Shown: positions 33,637 to 43,426, numbered from the stretch's first letter. The stretch: 64,000 bases of DNA from CAVZTX01 sp963778375 (GCA_963778375.1 CAVZTX010000022.1:62001-126000), one strand, 5' to 3'. Notes: generated by a model from the letters alone, not told the origin. Program-made: numbers and translations.

Positions 33637-34547
33637 GTAAGCTTACATCTATGGCCGAAGCAATAGAACGGTATGTACCGGATGGATCGTCGGTTGCGTT
33701 GGGGTTGGCGTTGGAACCGCTCATTCCGTTTGCGGCGGGATATGAGATCATCCGTCAGCAACGACGCGATTTGACCTTGATCGGGCCCATTTCGGACATT
33801 TTGTTCGATCAATTGATTGGCGCTGGTTGTGTTGAGAAGATTAAGGCGGCATGGGTCGGCAATGTCAGCGAAGGGCTTGCCCACTGCTACCGTCGTGCTA
33901 TCGAGCATGGCATCCCACGAGCAATTGTGACTGAGGAGCATAGTAATTTTACGATTGGCCTGGCATTGCTGGCGGCGAGCCTGGGTTCTCCTTACATACC
34001 AACACGCACATTGCTGGGCAGCGATATTCCACGTCAGAATCCGACGTTTCGCCAGGAATCTTCACCGTTGGATGGAACGCCTTTGTTGCTAGTGCCCGCA
34101 GTTCGTCCCGATGTTACGATTATTCATGTGCAGCGCAGCGACGAAGAGGGCAATGCTCACCTGTGGGGCAATATAGGCATATGTGAGGAGGCAATGCTTG
34201 CGGCACGCGATGTGATCCTGACTACCGAGGAAATTGTATCGCGAGAGGTTATTTTGAGCGATCCAAACCGCGTACTGGGGCCAGCATTCAAGGTGCGGGC
34301 GGTTGTGCATGAGCCTTGGGGAGCACATCCTTCAACCGTGCAGGGCTACTACAATCGCGATCACGCGTTTTATCATGAGTATCACCAGCGGACACGCACA
34401 CTGGAGGGCTACCAGGACTGGCTTGACGAGTGGGTGTTGAGGCTGCCGACACGTGCAGAGTATATAGAGAAGCTGGGTGAGGAACGCTTACGCAGCCTGG
34501 GCGTCAAAGAGCACCGCTATGCAGTTCAAGTGGATTATGGATATTGA
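33633..34547 (+). CDS. CoA-transferase subunit A (glutaconate CoA-transferase type)
   Basis: A 304-residue subunit with SVALGLALEPLIPFAAGYEI, GCVEKIKAAWVGNVSEGL, and RSDEEGNAHLWGNIG, as in GctA/IpdA-like alpha subunits. The larger complex moves CoA between acids. It overlaps the lipoprotein upstream by four bases, and the beta subunit starts 12 bases after it. Substrate unknown. Confidence 0.85.
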   Translation: MSKLTSMAEAIERYVPDGSSVALGLALEPLIPFAAGYEIIRQQRRDLTLIGPISDILFDQLIGAGCVEKIKAAWVGNVSEGLAHCYRRAIEHGIPRAIVTEEHSNFTIGLALLAASLGSPYIPTRTLLGSDIPRQNPTFRQESSPLDGTPLLLVPAVRPDVTIIHVQRSDEEGNAHLWGNIGICEEAMLAARDVILTTEEIVSREVILSDPNRVLGPAFKVRAVVHEPWGAHPSTVQGYYNRDHAFYHEYHQRTRTLEGYQDWLDEWVLRLPTRAEYIEKLGEERLRSLGVKEHRYAVQVDYGY

Positions 34548-34558
34548 GGAGGCGCATC

Positions 34559-35338
34559 ATGGAGTATACGGCGAGAGAATTGATGGTTGTCTGTGCGGCA
34601 AGGCAGATACGCGATAATGAACATGTATTTGTTGGTATGCGTCTGCCCCTGATCGCGTTTGCTCTGGCAAAACGCACGCATGCACCTCATTGTGTAGGAT
34701 TGTTCGAGACCGGTATTCTGCGTGACGAGCCTTCGGCAGAATTGCTTTATACGATGGGCGATGCTCCAAATATTACGGGATCATTATGGACTACGCATAC
34801 AATCACACTGATGGGTCTGATGGCCGAAGGAGAAGTGCAGCTAGGGTTTATTGGCGGTGCAGAGGTTGATCGCTACGGGAACCTGAATACGTCCATGATT
34901 GGGGATTGGAAGCATCCTTCCGTACGTTTACCAGGGAGCGGCGGAGGTGGGGATATTGCCTCTTTATCGCAGCGGCTGGCGATTATCATGCAGCATGACC
35001 GTCACCGGCTGCGTGAACGAGTAGACTTTGTGACCAGTCCCGGTTATGGCTATCCCGACGAACATGGGTTGGCTGGCGAGGGATGGCGCAAACGAGTCGG
35101 GTTGCCACGAGGTGGTCCCGCTGCGCTGATTACGACGCTGGCGGTTTTTACGTTTGATCGTGAGAATGGCGAGGCAATGCTCTCGTCCTACCATCCTGGT
35201 ACGACAATTGAGCAGGTGCAGGAGCAGACGGGCTGGCCGCTGAGGTTGGCTTCTGATTGCGCGGAGACGGTGCTACCGAGTGAGGATGAGTTGAGGGTTA
35301 TTAGGGAGTGCGATCCAAAGGGTGTGTGGACGAGGTAA
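34559..35338 (+). CDS. CoA-transferase subunit B (glutaconate CoA-transferase type)
   Basis: A 259-residue beta subunit with VFVGMRLPLIAFALAKRTHAP, LFETGI (a candidate for the catalytic Glu), and the GSGGGGDIASL loop. GAGGAGG sits before the ATG at 34559. The open frame reaches back to a TTG at 34544, but that start is unlikely. It works as the partner of subunit A. Confidence 0.83.
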   Translation: MEYTARELMVVCAARQIRDNEHVFVGMRLPLIAFALAKRTHAPHCVGLFETGILRDEPSAELLYTMGDAPNITGSLWTTHTITLMGLMAEGEVQLGFIGGAEVDRYGNLNTSMIGDWKHPSVRLPGSGGGGDIASLSQRLAIIMQHDRHRLRERVDFVTSPGYGYPDEHGLAGEGWRKRVGLPRGGPAALITTLAVFTFDRENGEAMLSSYHPGTTIEQVQEQTGWPLRLASDCAETVLPSEDELRVIRECDPKGVWTR

Positions 35339-35411
35339 AGAGAAAGGGTGATATACTACAATCATAAACCGCGTATCTTGATGGGCAACGCATATATTTA
35401 CGAGGAGAAGT

Positions 35412-36191
35412 ATGCCAGTAGAATACCAATTCATTTTAGTTGAGCGCGATGGACGCGTCGGCATTGTGACGCTGAACCGTCCCAAAGAATTGAATGCGCT
35501 TAATAATCAGCTTGTGAGTGAGCTTGCTAGCGCATTGGAGGAGTTTGATCGCGATAAGGAGATCCGTTGTATTGTTATCACAGGGGCAGGGGAAAAGGCT
35601 TTTGCTGCCGGGGCAGATATCAAGCAGATGTCGGACAAGTCACCGATCCAGATGATGCTTGGCGAATTCGAAGCGTGGGGGAGCATTCGGCGCATTCATA
35701 CGCCAATGATCGCGGCGGTTGGTGGGTACGCGCTTGGTGGGGGCTGCGAACTGGCGATGCATTGCGATATGATCGTGGCATCAGAGAATGCGCGATTTGG
35801 GCAACCGGAGATTTTGCTTGGAATTATTCCTGGAGCAGGTGGCACGCAGCGTTTGGCACGTACGCTAGGTAAGTATAAGGCAATGGAGATGGTTTTGACG
35901 GGTGCTCAATTCAGCGCACAGGAGATGGCGGCACATGGGCTTGTGAACCGCGTCGTGCCGAAGGGCGAACACCTGAATGAGGCGATAAAGCTGGCGAGAG
36001 AGGTTGCCGAGCGGGCACCAATTGCCGCACGCCTGGCAAAAGATGCCGTGCTGGCCGCTTTCGAGACCCCATTGGAAGAGGGCCTTGAGCTAGAACGTAA
36101 GAATTTCTTCTTGCTCTTCTCTACCGAAGATATGCGCGAGGGCACGCGCGCCTTTATAGAGAAACGCAAAGCAGAGTTTCAAGGGAGATAA
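35412..36191 (+). CDS. Enoyl-CoA hydratase
   Basis: A 259-residue crotonase-fold protein: AFAAGADIKQM and GGGCELAMHCDMIVAS, with the oxyanion-hole loops, and FGQPEILLGIIPGAGGTQRL with the catalytic Glu. It hydrates 2-enoyl-CoA to 3-hydroxyacyl-CoA. GAGGAGAAGT lies before the ATG. The thiolase starts four bases after its stop. Confidence 0.92.
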   Translation: MPVEYQFILVERDGRVGIVTLNRPKELNALNNQLVSELASALEEFDRDKEIRCIVITGAGEKAFAAGADIKQMSDKSPIQMMLGEFEAWGSIRRIHTPMIAAVGGYALGGGCELAMHCDMIVASENARFGQPEILLGIIPGAGGTQRLARTLGKYKAMEMVLTGAQFSAQEMAAHGLVNRVVPKGEHLNEAIKLAREVAERAPIAARLAKDAVLAAFETPLEEGLELERKNFFLLFSTEDMREGTRAFIEKRKAEFQGR

Positions 36192-36195
36192 CGCC

Positions 36196-37392
36196 ATGGA
36201 AGATGCGGTTATCCTGTCGGCGGTTCGTACGCCTATCGGGCGTTACGCGGGGAGCCTCAAGGATGTACGTCCAGATGATCTTGCCGCAATGGTGATAGCC
36301 GAAGCTGTACGGCGAGCAAATGTTGATGCAGGCAGTATTGAAGATGTTATTCTTGGTTGCGCAAACCAGGCTGGCGAGGATAATCGCAATGTGGCACGTA
36401 TGGCGCTACTGCTGGCGGGTTTACCTATACAGGTTGCGGGACAGACGGTCAACCGACTCTGCGGATCGGGCTTGCAAGCCGTGAACAGCGCTGCCCAGGC
36501 TATTTCGACGGGTATGGGTGATACCTTTGTAGCCGGGGGCGTGGAGAGCATGACACGGGCGCCATTTGTCGTGGGCAAGGCGGATAGCGCCTTTAGCCGC
36601 AACATCAATCTGCAAGATACGACGCTGGGCTGGCGTTTTATCAATTCACGTTTGTCGGCGGTGCATCATCCATATAGTATGGGGGAGACGGCTGAGAATG
36701 TCGCAGAGCGCTATGAAATTAGTCGCGCCGACCAGGATGCTTACGCATTGCGCAGCCATCAACGTGCGGTTGCGGCACAGCAAAGTGGACGGTTTGCGAC
36801 TGAGTTGATGGTGGTGACGATTCCGCAAAAGAAGGGTGAGGCGGTGATGGTGGCGTTGGACGAGCAGCCACGGCCAGATACAACGCTAGAGAAACTCGCA
36901 GCGCTGAAACCTGCTTTCCGTAAAGATGGAAGTGTGACGGCGGGCAATTCATCCGGCATCAACGATGGGGCAGCGGCTCTGGTAATGATGTCACGCAGCC
37001 GTGCCCAGGCGTTAGGATTGCAACCGCGCGCGAGAATTGTTGCATCTGCGGTTGCGGGCGTTGACCCGGCATATATGGGGTTAGGGCCTATTCCTGCAAC
37101 GCGCAAGGTTTTGCAGCGTGCGGGATTGAGCATCAGAGATATGGATCTGATCGAGCTAAACGAGGCATTTGCGGTCCAGGTCTTGCAGTGTGCGCGCGAA
37201 TTGGAGATTGACGAGGAGAAGCTGAACGTCAATGGTGGAGCTATCGCGCTGGGGCATCCGTTGGGGTGTAGTGGAGCTCGGCTCGTGGTGACGTTGCTGC
37301 ATGAATTAGAGAGACGAGGTGGACGTTACGGGTTGGCGACGATGTGCATTGGGGTGGGACAAGGAATTGCGACCATTATTGAGAGGATTTGA
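36196..37392 (+). CDS. Thiolase (acetyl-CoA / 3-oxoacyl-CoA acyltransferase)
   Basis: A 398-residue thiolase of the degradative type. The acyl-accepting Cys89 is in NRLCGSGLQA. The C-terminal site has GHPLGCSGAR and LNVNGGAIALGHP. It cleaves 3-oxoacyl-CoA with CoA. It follows enoyl-CoA hydratase in one operon and converges on the exonuclease gene with four bases between. A 3-oxoadipyl-CoA or acetoacetyl-CoA substrate is possible. Confidence 0.93.
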   Translation: MEDAVILSAVRTPIGRYAGSLKDVRPDDLAAMVIAEAVRRANVDAGSIEDVILGCANQAGEDNRNVARMALLLAGLPIQVAGQTVNRLCGSGLQAVNSAAQAISTGMGDTFVAGGVESMTRAPFVVGKADSAFSRNINLQDTTLGWRFINSRLSAVHHPYSMGETAENVAERYEISRADQDAYALRSHQRAVAAQQSGRFATELMVVTIPQKKGEAVMVALDEQPRPDTTLEKLAALKPAFRKDGSVTAGNSSGINDGAAALVMMSRSRAQALGLQPRARIVASAVAGVDPAYMGLGPIPATRKVLQRAGLSIRDMDLIELNEAFAVQVLQCARELEIDEEKLNVNGGAIALGHPLGCSGARLVVTLLHELERRGGRYGLATMCIGVGQGIATIIERI

Positions 37393-37396
37393 ACGC

Positions 37397-38584
37397 TTAT
37401 TCACCCATAATTGAGCGCAGACGCGCCTTCCAATCATCATCGTCATCGGAGTTGGTTGTTTCGCCAACGGTCCAACTGCGCGCGCCGTCTGCGAGCCGGG
37501 TGGGGGAGACGGTTTGTGGGCGAGGTTCCTTAGTATTGGGGTCGCGCAGCGCGAGTTGCACTGCTTTCCGCACATCTTGTACAGGGTCTTGCAGCAAGGG
37601 GCGAATCAGTTCTTTACTCCGCTCAACTTTCAGCCGACCTAATGCTCGTACGGCGGCTGCACGTTCATCTGCGGTTGGTGCATGCAGCAATGGTTCGATA
37701 TCGGGCGCAAGTTGAACAAGCGAGAGATCGGCGATGAGGCGTAACAAGCGGCTACGACGCATAGGGTTTGTGAGGTTTGCTAACGCTGCTCTGCTATCTG
37801 CATATACCTGTTCCTCATCTCGAATAATGCCGTGTTTGATTGCGTCGGCAAGAGCTACCTCCGGTGGAACGGGTGATGAACCACGCAGGAATGGCTCAAT
37901 CCAGGGAGCTACAGGTTCTTGCAGACCGGTACTCTCATAGAGTTTCAGCGCCCAGGGGTAGTGTTGGTTCAGCCAGTAGTAAAGGGCGAGAGTCATTTCG
38001 GCATCACGGGCAGCGTAAGCAATCATGGCCGTTGGAAGTGGGCGACGCGTCCAATCTGTACGCTGCAAGCTCTTATCGAGGCGTGTTTTGAATGCACGCT
38101 GTAACATGGCAGCAAGCGAGGACTCATGTTGACCGAAGATGGCGCGGCTGGTAGCTTCCAGATCATAGTAGTGGGCTACATTGAGACCTCGATCGGCCAT
38201 GACGCGCAAATCCGCACCCGCACCGTGCAGCAAGATGATGACATCTGGATTTTCAACCACTGTAGCGAGGGGCGAAAGATCAGCCAACCGCAGAGCATCA
38301 ACGACAAAACAGTGCCCATCGATGGCTAGTTGCAGGAGCGCAAGGCGGTGAGAAGAGGTCAAAACTTCACCTTGAGTGCGTGAACGTACCTGGGCAAATT
38401 CCGCGTCAATGGCAACAACACTGGCTTGCTGAAGCTGGTTGACTGCTCGCAGCAATTGTTCAGGCCGATCAATCCACTGGCGTTCGCCCTTCGGTGGAAG
38501 TTGGCCTGGCGGCGGGCTTGCGCCAATATAGCCTGTTGTATTGTCTATGTTTTCTGGTCCTGCGGGTGGTACTTTGTCGCTCAA
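37397..38584 (-). CDS. RNase D-like 3'-5' exonuclease with C-terminal HEAT-type repeats
   Basis: A protein of about 395 residues. DEDDy nuclease motifs are all seen: VVAIDAEFAQ (DxE), LLHGAGADLRVM, and YAARDAEMT (Y...D). Usual RNase D carries HRDC domains after this core. Here there are instead two or more helical repeats (LLRLIADLSLVQLAPDIEPLLHAP; RAAAVRALGRLKVERSKELIRP) typical of HEAT/PBS repeats. The start is uncertain: ATG at 38629, or TTG at 38584 preceded by AAAGG. It would trim structured RNA 3' ends. Confidence 0.8.
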   Translation of the reverse strand: MSDKVPPAGPENIDNTTGYIGASPPPGQLPPKGERQWIDRPEQLLRAVNQLQQASVVAIDAEFAQVRSRTQGEVLTSSHRLALLQLAIDGHCFVVDALRLADLSPLATVVENPDVIILLHGAGADLRVMADRGLNVAHYYDLEATSRAIFGQHESSLAAMLQRAFKTRLDKSLQRTDWTRRPLPTAMIAYAARDAEMTLALYYWLNQHYPWALKLYESTGLQEPVAPWIEPFLRGSSPVPPEVALADAIKHGIIRDEEQVYADSRAALANLTNPMRRSRLLRLIADLSLVQLAPDIEPLLHAPTADERAAAVRALGRLKVERSKELIRPLLQDPVQDVRKAVQLALRDPNTKEPRPQTVSPTRLADGARSWTVGETTNSDDDDDWKARLRSIMGE

Positions 38585-38842
38585 CGAAACTACCTTTTGT
38601 AAGACAGCATAATAGATCAGGATATGCAAGCAACTATAGCAGATTTTTTTAGAAACGTACAGAGCAGGCTGATAAATCTGTGATGGCCGCGATACTTTGG
38701 GGCTTACGGATTAGTTGAAGAGCATAACCAATCTTGCTGTAATTGGTCTGATTCTTTTGCTAAATGCTTGTACGTCTAGCCCTGGCTATGCTAAACTGAA
38801 ACAGTTAGGTCACAAGTTTATTTCAAATAACGAAGGTGCTTC

Positions 38843-40297
38843 ATGTCAAACAATACACCAATAACGGTTGCTTACGGGGATGGTATTGGGCCAGAAATTA
38901 TGGACGCCACTCTGCACATCATTGCGGAAGCCGGTGCTCGCATCGATATCGAGAGGGTCGAAGTGGGCGAGAAGGTTTATCTACGCGGTATTAACGCGGG
39001 CATTGAACCGGGTGCCTGGGAATCTCTACGACGCACACGGGTCTTTTTGAAGGCTCCAATCACTACTCCACAGGGCGGAGGCTACAAGAGTCTGAACGTC
39101 ACAACGCGAGTGATGTTTGGGCTGTATGCCAATATACGGCCCTGCGTTTCCTATTATCCCTTTATTGATACTAAACATCCGACGATGGACGTGGTCATCG
39201 TTCGCGAGAACGAAGAGGACCTGTACACGGGCATCGAGTATCGCCAGACGCATGATATGGTAGAGAGCCTCAAGCTAATTAGCCGTCCTGGCAGCGAAAA
39301 GATTATACGTTACGCTTTTGAATATGCTCGAAGTCATGATCGAAAGAAAGTTACATGTTTCATAAAAGACAACATTATGAAGCTTACGGATGGTTTGTTC
39401 CACCACGTCTTCAATGAGATTGCGGCAGAATATCCCGATATAGAGAGCGATCACTGGATTGTCGATATCGGCTCGGCCAAACTGGCCGATACGCCGGAGG
39501 CATTTGATGTAATCGTGCTACCCAATTTGTATGGGGATATTTTGTCTGACGTGGCAGCACAAGTTGCCGGTTCGGTTGGTCTGGCTGGCTCGGCGAATAT
39601 TGGTGATCGCTGTGCTATGTTTGAGGCGATCCATGGCTCGGCTCCTCGGCGCGCGGGTCAGAACGTTGCCAATCCTTCAGGTCTCTTACTCGCGGCGGTA
39701 ATGATGCTGGTGCATATCGATCAGCCGGACGTGGCTACACTGGTTCATAATGCCTGGCTGCGTACGATCGAGGATGGCATCCATACCTACGATATCTTTG
39801 TAGAGGGTGTGAGCAAGCAGAAGGTAGGCACAAAGGAGTTTGCCGCTGCTGTTGTTGCACGCCTGGGCCAGAAGCCGCATATTCTCAAGGAGGTGAACTA
39901 CGGTTCAGCGCCAAAGGAGAAATCCAGCGCTTATATCGCCAGTAACCAACCGTTTGAGAGGAAGGATCTGGTAGGAGTAGATGTGTTCCTAGATTGGCAT
40001 GATGGAACTCCTGACCAGTTGGGCGAGACATTTAAGCAGGTCAGCGGGGATGGGCTTGAACTGACGATGATTACGAACCGAGGTGCGAAGGTGTGGCCGG
40101 GAGGTATGCCGGAAACCTTCTGCACCGACCACTGGCGTTGCCGCTTTATGTCGCCAAATCGGGGCGATATGGTTAGCCACGCAGAGATTATAGGGTTGCT
40201 CTCGCGTATTGAAGATGCGGGCTTTGACTTTATTAAGACGGAGAACCTGTATAACTTCAATGGGAAAGCGAGTTATTCCGCGGTGCAAGGGGAGTAA
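38843..40297 (+). CDS. icd: NADP-dependent isocitrate dehydrogenase
   Basis: A 484-residue protein of the longer isocitrate dehydrogenase subclass seen in Thermus and Rickettsia-like enzymes. YGDGIGPEIMDATLHI, IRPCVSYYP, VIVRENEEDLYTGIEY with metal-site Asp/Glu, and GDILSDVAAQVAGSVGLAGSAN mark the family. The C-terminal 150 residues form the extra domain of this subclass. It oxidises isocitrate to 2-oxoglutarate. Carbonic anhydrase lies 38 bases downstream. Confidence 0.93.
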   Translation: MSNNTPITVAYGDGIGPEIMDATLHIIAEAGARIDIERVEVGEKVYLRGINAGIEPGAWESLRRTRVFLKAPITTPQGGGYKSLNVTTRVMFGLYANIRPCVSYYPFIDTKHPTMDVVIVRENEEDLYTGIEYRQTHDMVESLKLISRPGSEKIIRYAFEYARSHDRKKVTCFIKDNIMKLTDGLFHHVFNEIAAEYPDIESDHWIVDIGSAKLADTPEAFDVIVLPNLYGDILSDVAAQVAGSVGLAGSANIGDRCAMFEAIHGSAPRRAGQNVANPSGLLLAAVMMLVHIDQPDVATLVHNAWLRTIEDGIHTYDIFVEGVSKQKVGTKEFAAAVVARLGQKPHILKEVNYGSAPKEKSSAYIASNQPFERKDLVGVDVFLDWHDGTPDQLGETFKQVSGDGLELTMITNRGAKVWPGGMPETFCTDHWRCRFMSPNRGDMVSHAEIIGLLSRIEDAGFDFIKTENLYNFNGKASYSAVQGE

Positions 40298-40335
40298 GCC
40301 CGAATAAAGAGAAAAATGAAAGGTTTGTATGCTTC

Positions 40336-40905
40336 ATGGTAATAGATGAGATACTGGCCTATAACGAGCGGTTTTTGCAGCAGCAACCACTGCCGATCAT
40401 TGGGCATGCACCACGTAAACATATGGCTGTGGTAACGTGCATGGATTGCCGGTTGGTGCAGATGTTTGAGCAAGCGCTTGGCCTGGAACGGGGCGATGTG
40501 CTGGAACTGCGGACGGCTGGGGCGACTATTTCCGAACCCGAACGCGCGGGGGCTGCGAATGACCTCATCCGGTCACTTGCAGGGGGAATTTATCTGTTGG
40601 GTGTGCGGGAGGTTGCCGTGATTGGACATACGCAGTGTGGACTTGCACACGCGAATCCGACGGCATTGACGGCATCAATGCAGGCGCTGGGCGTTGACCC
40701 ACAGGGGTTGATAGAGAAAGAAGGGTTGGGCGATGTGCAGGGCCTGACACGCTGGTTAGGGGCATTCGATGATGTGCATGTAAATGTGCAGGAAGTGGTG
40801 AAGGTTATTCGTAACAGTCCCTATCTTCCAAAGATTCCGGTACATGGGATGGTGATTGATATTAATACAGGCAAACTGGAGATGGTTGATAAGGGAGCAG
40901 CATAG
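40336..40905 (+). CDS. Beta-class carbonic anhydrase
   Basis: A 189-residue beta-carbonic anhydrase. Zinc residues C35, H98 and C101 are present with the D37-R39 dyad (CMDCR; GHTQCG). It interconverts CO2 and bicarbonate. Co-transcription with icd, whose reaction releases CO2, is plausible because only 38 bases separate them. AAAGG upstream is a weak ribosome site. Confidence 0.92.
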   Translation: MVIDEILAYNERFLQQQPLPIIGHAPRKHMAVVTCMDCRLVQMFEQALGLERGDVLELRTAGATISEPERAGAANDLIRSLAGGIYLLGVREVAVIGHTQCGLAHANPTALTASMQALGVDPQGLIEKEGLGDVQGLTRWLGAFDDVHVNVQEVVKVIRNSPYLPKIPVHGMVIDINTGKLEMVDKGAA

Positions 40906-41042
40906 CTCTCCTACGTTTCAAATTGGCTTCCATGAGTGGGATTAGGAGAATACCTTTAGGGGTTGTGGAACTTCTTTACATGCCGATAGAGGAATGATGT
41001 AATACCTCTGATATCGTTGGGCAAGGCTCTTGAAATGAAAAT

Positions 41043-41076
41043 CGGCTCCACGCCGCCCTGCATGGAGCCGGTTTTC
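41043..41076. terminator. Perfect 8-bp stem-loop terminator
   Basis: CGGCTCCA (41043-41050) and TGGAGCCG (41063-41070) around a 12-base loop, followed by GTTTTCG. It lies between the carbonic anhydrase and a convergent gene. Confidence 0.75.
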
Positions 41077-41136
41077 GTTAGTAATTACATTGGCGTTTAG
41101 ACTAATTTCTCGTCTGCTTGTAGATGGGAGATGCCC

Positions 41137-41637
41137 TCAATCACAGAAAACCTCAACGCTCACAAGGTTTTTGGGTCCTATAAAGTAGACGCTTGGACCG
41201 CCGAGACAGGTACTTCGATTGACCGTGATCATTACTTCTACACTCTGGCCTGGAGATAGGTTCCCACTTGACGGATGGGGCTTAAGAGAAACATCAGCGC
41301 GTGTAAACCAGTGAAGAGGACCGCTAGAACCTAGTGTCTCTGTCAGCCTCACATGACAGAACGCACCTGGAGGAAAGTGCGGTTGACAATAGAAATTAGG
41401 GTGATCGGGGTCTACTACTTTCGGTACCAACTTCAGCAAGGGAGGATGAGTCGACGACGAGAATGCCCCTGCCTGTCTTGAAGGAGCGGCAGCAGCCTGT
41501 AGAGGGAAGAGAGCCATAGCGGCAACAAGGACAACACCTGAGAGTGCGGCAACTGCCCAGGCAAACCTGGAAGTGTGTGCTTGAGCATGAGTTGCTCTCG
41601 TAGACAGTTTCGGTGATCGACGTGCGAGATGAAACAT
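41137..41637 (-). CDS. Secreted single-domain beta-sandwich (BACON-like) protein, paralog of 54125
   Basis: A 166-residue protein from ATG 41637 (AAGGAGG upstream; the open frame begins at 41670). Signal peptide about residues 20-50 (WAVAALSGVVLVAAMALFP). The mature domain has LLKLVPK, C-x-V-RLTE, LHWFTRADV, GNLSPGQSVEVMIT, and VYFIGPKN with Cys near both ends. GxLxPGQSVxVxIT recalls BACON/Ig-type domains, but the assignment is by pattern. It shares these blocks with the protein at 54125. A CRP-like palindrome lies 86 bases upstream. Confidence 0.7.
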   Translation of the reverse strand: MFHLARRSPKLSTRATHAQAHTSRFAWAVAALSGVVLVAAMALFPLQAAAAPSRQAGAFSSSTHPPLLKLVPKVVDPDHPNFYCQPHFPPGAFCHVRLTETLGSSGPLHWFTRADVSLKPHPSSGNLSPGQSVEVMITVNRSTCLGGPSVYFIGPKNLVSVEVFCD

Positions 41638-41722
41638 CAATTGGTTCCTCCTTGAACTTTCTCGTGGCATGGTGTCACGTTATTGCGATGACAGAAAAAC
41701 GTAAGGGCATGGGGCGGACGAA

Positions 41723-41738
41723 TGTGATCTAACTCACA
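41723..41738. promoter_or_regulatory. CRP-like palindrome upstream of the secreted protein
   Basis: TGTGA-TCTAAC-TCACA matches the textbook CRP half-sites TGTGA-N6-TCACA exactly. It lies about 86 bases upstream of the minus-strand start at 41637. Confidence 0.55.
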
Positions 41739-41873
41739 AATTTATTGTACCAGGTTCTGTACAACAATACTATGAAGTGCTCCACAGCTGGGACTGTGAG
41801 ATACTGCACAATCCCGGTGTGACATGTATGTAATAGAGCAACTCCCATAGCCGCCCTGGTACATATGCTAAGA

Positions 41874-43307
41874 TTACATCGTTGTCCAGCCGACTATTGA
41901 CAATTGGGTGCCATCAGAGATGGAGGCGAATGATGTAGGTGTGCTTCCATTCAGCGAACCATAGAAGAGGGTGTAGGTAGAGGGATAGGCGCTGGTGTTG
42001 CTCGTCTCAAAGGCATACAGGCTACCATTGCGCGAAACGTTCGACCAGGGGTTCTGGGTATATGGACACAGGGAGGTCGTGATTCCGTTGGCTTCTGTGG
42101 TGAGGCGGGTTAAGCCGGTGCCATCGGTATTGAGCTTCCAGAGTCCGTTCTGGCTGGTATCGACCTGATGATTCATGCTGAAGTTTTCGACTTGCAACAG
42201 CAGGGTGCTATTGGAGATGGCCCGTATGGCTGCTATACCAAGCGTCTGGCTGGTGAAGATGGTCTTCTGGGAACCAGCAGTTCCAGGCTCTGTGTTGATG
42301 GTGCTTGGGCCTTCGCGTGTGCCTAATGCACATGATCCGCTGCAGTTGGGTGCAGAGATGCCACTACATTGAGCGAGAAACAGGGTTGAGCCATTGTAGC
42401 TGCTATCAGCGTCCCAGCAGGGATAATTGAAGGTCTGGCTCACTTTGTCTTGAAAGACGGTGGTGAGATCGCTCATCTGCTGATTTGGGCCACGACTGGT
42501 GTCGAGAATACCGAGCATATCGATGGGCGCTATTGGTTGAGTAGTAAAGCTCACATAGATGTGCGTGTTATCGAGCCAGGTAAGGGGAATGCCGATATTA
42601 TCTAAGTTGAGCGGTGGTCCACTATTGGTTGGCTTTAATTCTAACTGTATTGTTCCGGTAATAAGGTTGAGCAGGTAGAGGCCACCTTGATTGTTGTTAG
42701 GGTTAAGACTGCTGAATATGGCTAACTTCTGGTTGCTGGACAACAAGACGTGATCCAGACTCATGTTTGAGGCGCAATAGAGCGTTTGCAGGCCTTTGCC
42801 ATCCATGCGAACCAGTTGCAGCTTATGCTGTTGACCCACGCTGGAAACAAAGAGCAGCCATTGTCCGTCGGCTGAGATCTGTGGATCATCGATGACCGCA
42901 CCATTGATCGTGACAATGTCGGTCTTGTTGTGGGTGCTGACATCATAGCGTCTGAGTGTGCTACCAACAAATGTAGTCCCTTGATATTGATCGACGAGGT
43001 AGACAATATTCTGATGAGAGCCTAAGGCAAGCGGAGCAGTAACGGCGGTACGCCCTGTTCCTGGCGCAGGACAAGAGGTTGATGTCGTTGGCATAGGAAC
43101 GGTGGTAGTAACAGGTGAGGTAGTTGGCGTGCCGGTAGCCCCACCTTTAGTGGGTGGGGTGGATGTTGTCGAAGATTGACTCGAAGAAGCTGTAGAGTTT
43201 GTGCTTGAATTTTGATTCGTATTAGGATTGCCACAGGCGGCAACCAGTATGACGAGGCAGCAGCCTAACAGGGAGAATAAGAGGTAGCGAAAGCGAGTAA
43301 ATTTCAT
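41874..43307 (-). CDS. TolB-like beta-propeller lipoprotein
   Basis: A 477-residue lipoprotein: signal with LVAAC, acyl Cys near residue 25, then a long Ser/Thr/Asn stem to about residue 80. The remainder has repeated DGQWLLFVSS and SSNQKLAIFSS-type strands, as in WD40/TolB propellers. The protein is extracytoplasmic. It is divergent from the SGNH lipoprotein at 43526, with a CRP-like palindrome between them. Confidence 0.75.
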   Translation of the reverse strand: MKFTRFRYLLFSLLGCCLVILVAACGNPNTNQNSSTNSTASSSQSSTTSTPPTKGGATGTPTTSPVTTTVPMPTTSTSCPAPGTGRTAVTAPLALGSHQNIVYLVDQYQGTTFVGSTLRRYDVSTHNKTDIVTINGAVIDDPQISADGQWLLFVSSVGQQHKLQLVRMDGKGLQTLYCASNMSLDHVLLSSNQKLAIFSSLNPNNNQGGLYLLNLITGTIQLELKPTNSGPPLNLDNIGIPLTWLDNTHIYVSFTTQPIAPIDMLGILDTSRGPNQQMSDLTTVFQDKVSQTFNYPCWDADSSYNGSTLFLAQCSGISAPNCSGSCALGTREGPSTINTEPGTAGSQKTIFTSQTLGIAAIRAISNSTLLLQVENFSMNHQVDTSQNGLWKLNTDGTGLTRLTTEANGITTSLCPYTQNPWSNVSRNGSLYAFETSNTSAYPSTYTLFYGSLNGSTPTSFASISDGTQLSIVGWTTM

Positions 43308-43410
43308 AAGTTTTTCCTCATATATAGATGTTTATGTGAACTGCCTGAAATGTATAGCATAAAGGTTTGCAGTCCTCGCTAGTAATCTAGCATACAGGCG
43401 GAAAGAATAC

Positions 43411-43426
43411 TATGAGCTAGCTCACA
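43411..43426. promoter_or_regulatory. CRP-like palindrome between two divergent lipoprotein genes
   Basis: TATGA-GCTAGC-TCACA; one half-site is perfect and the other differs by one base. It lies about 100 bases from each start (43307 and 43526). Confidence 0.5.
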
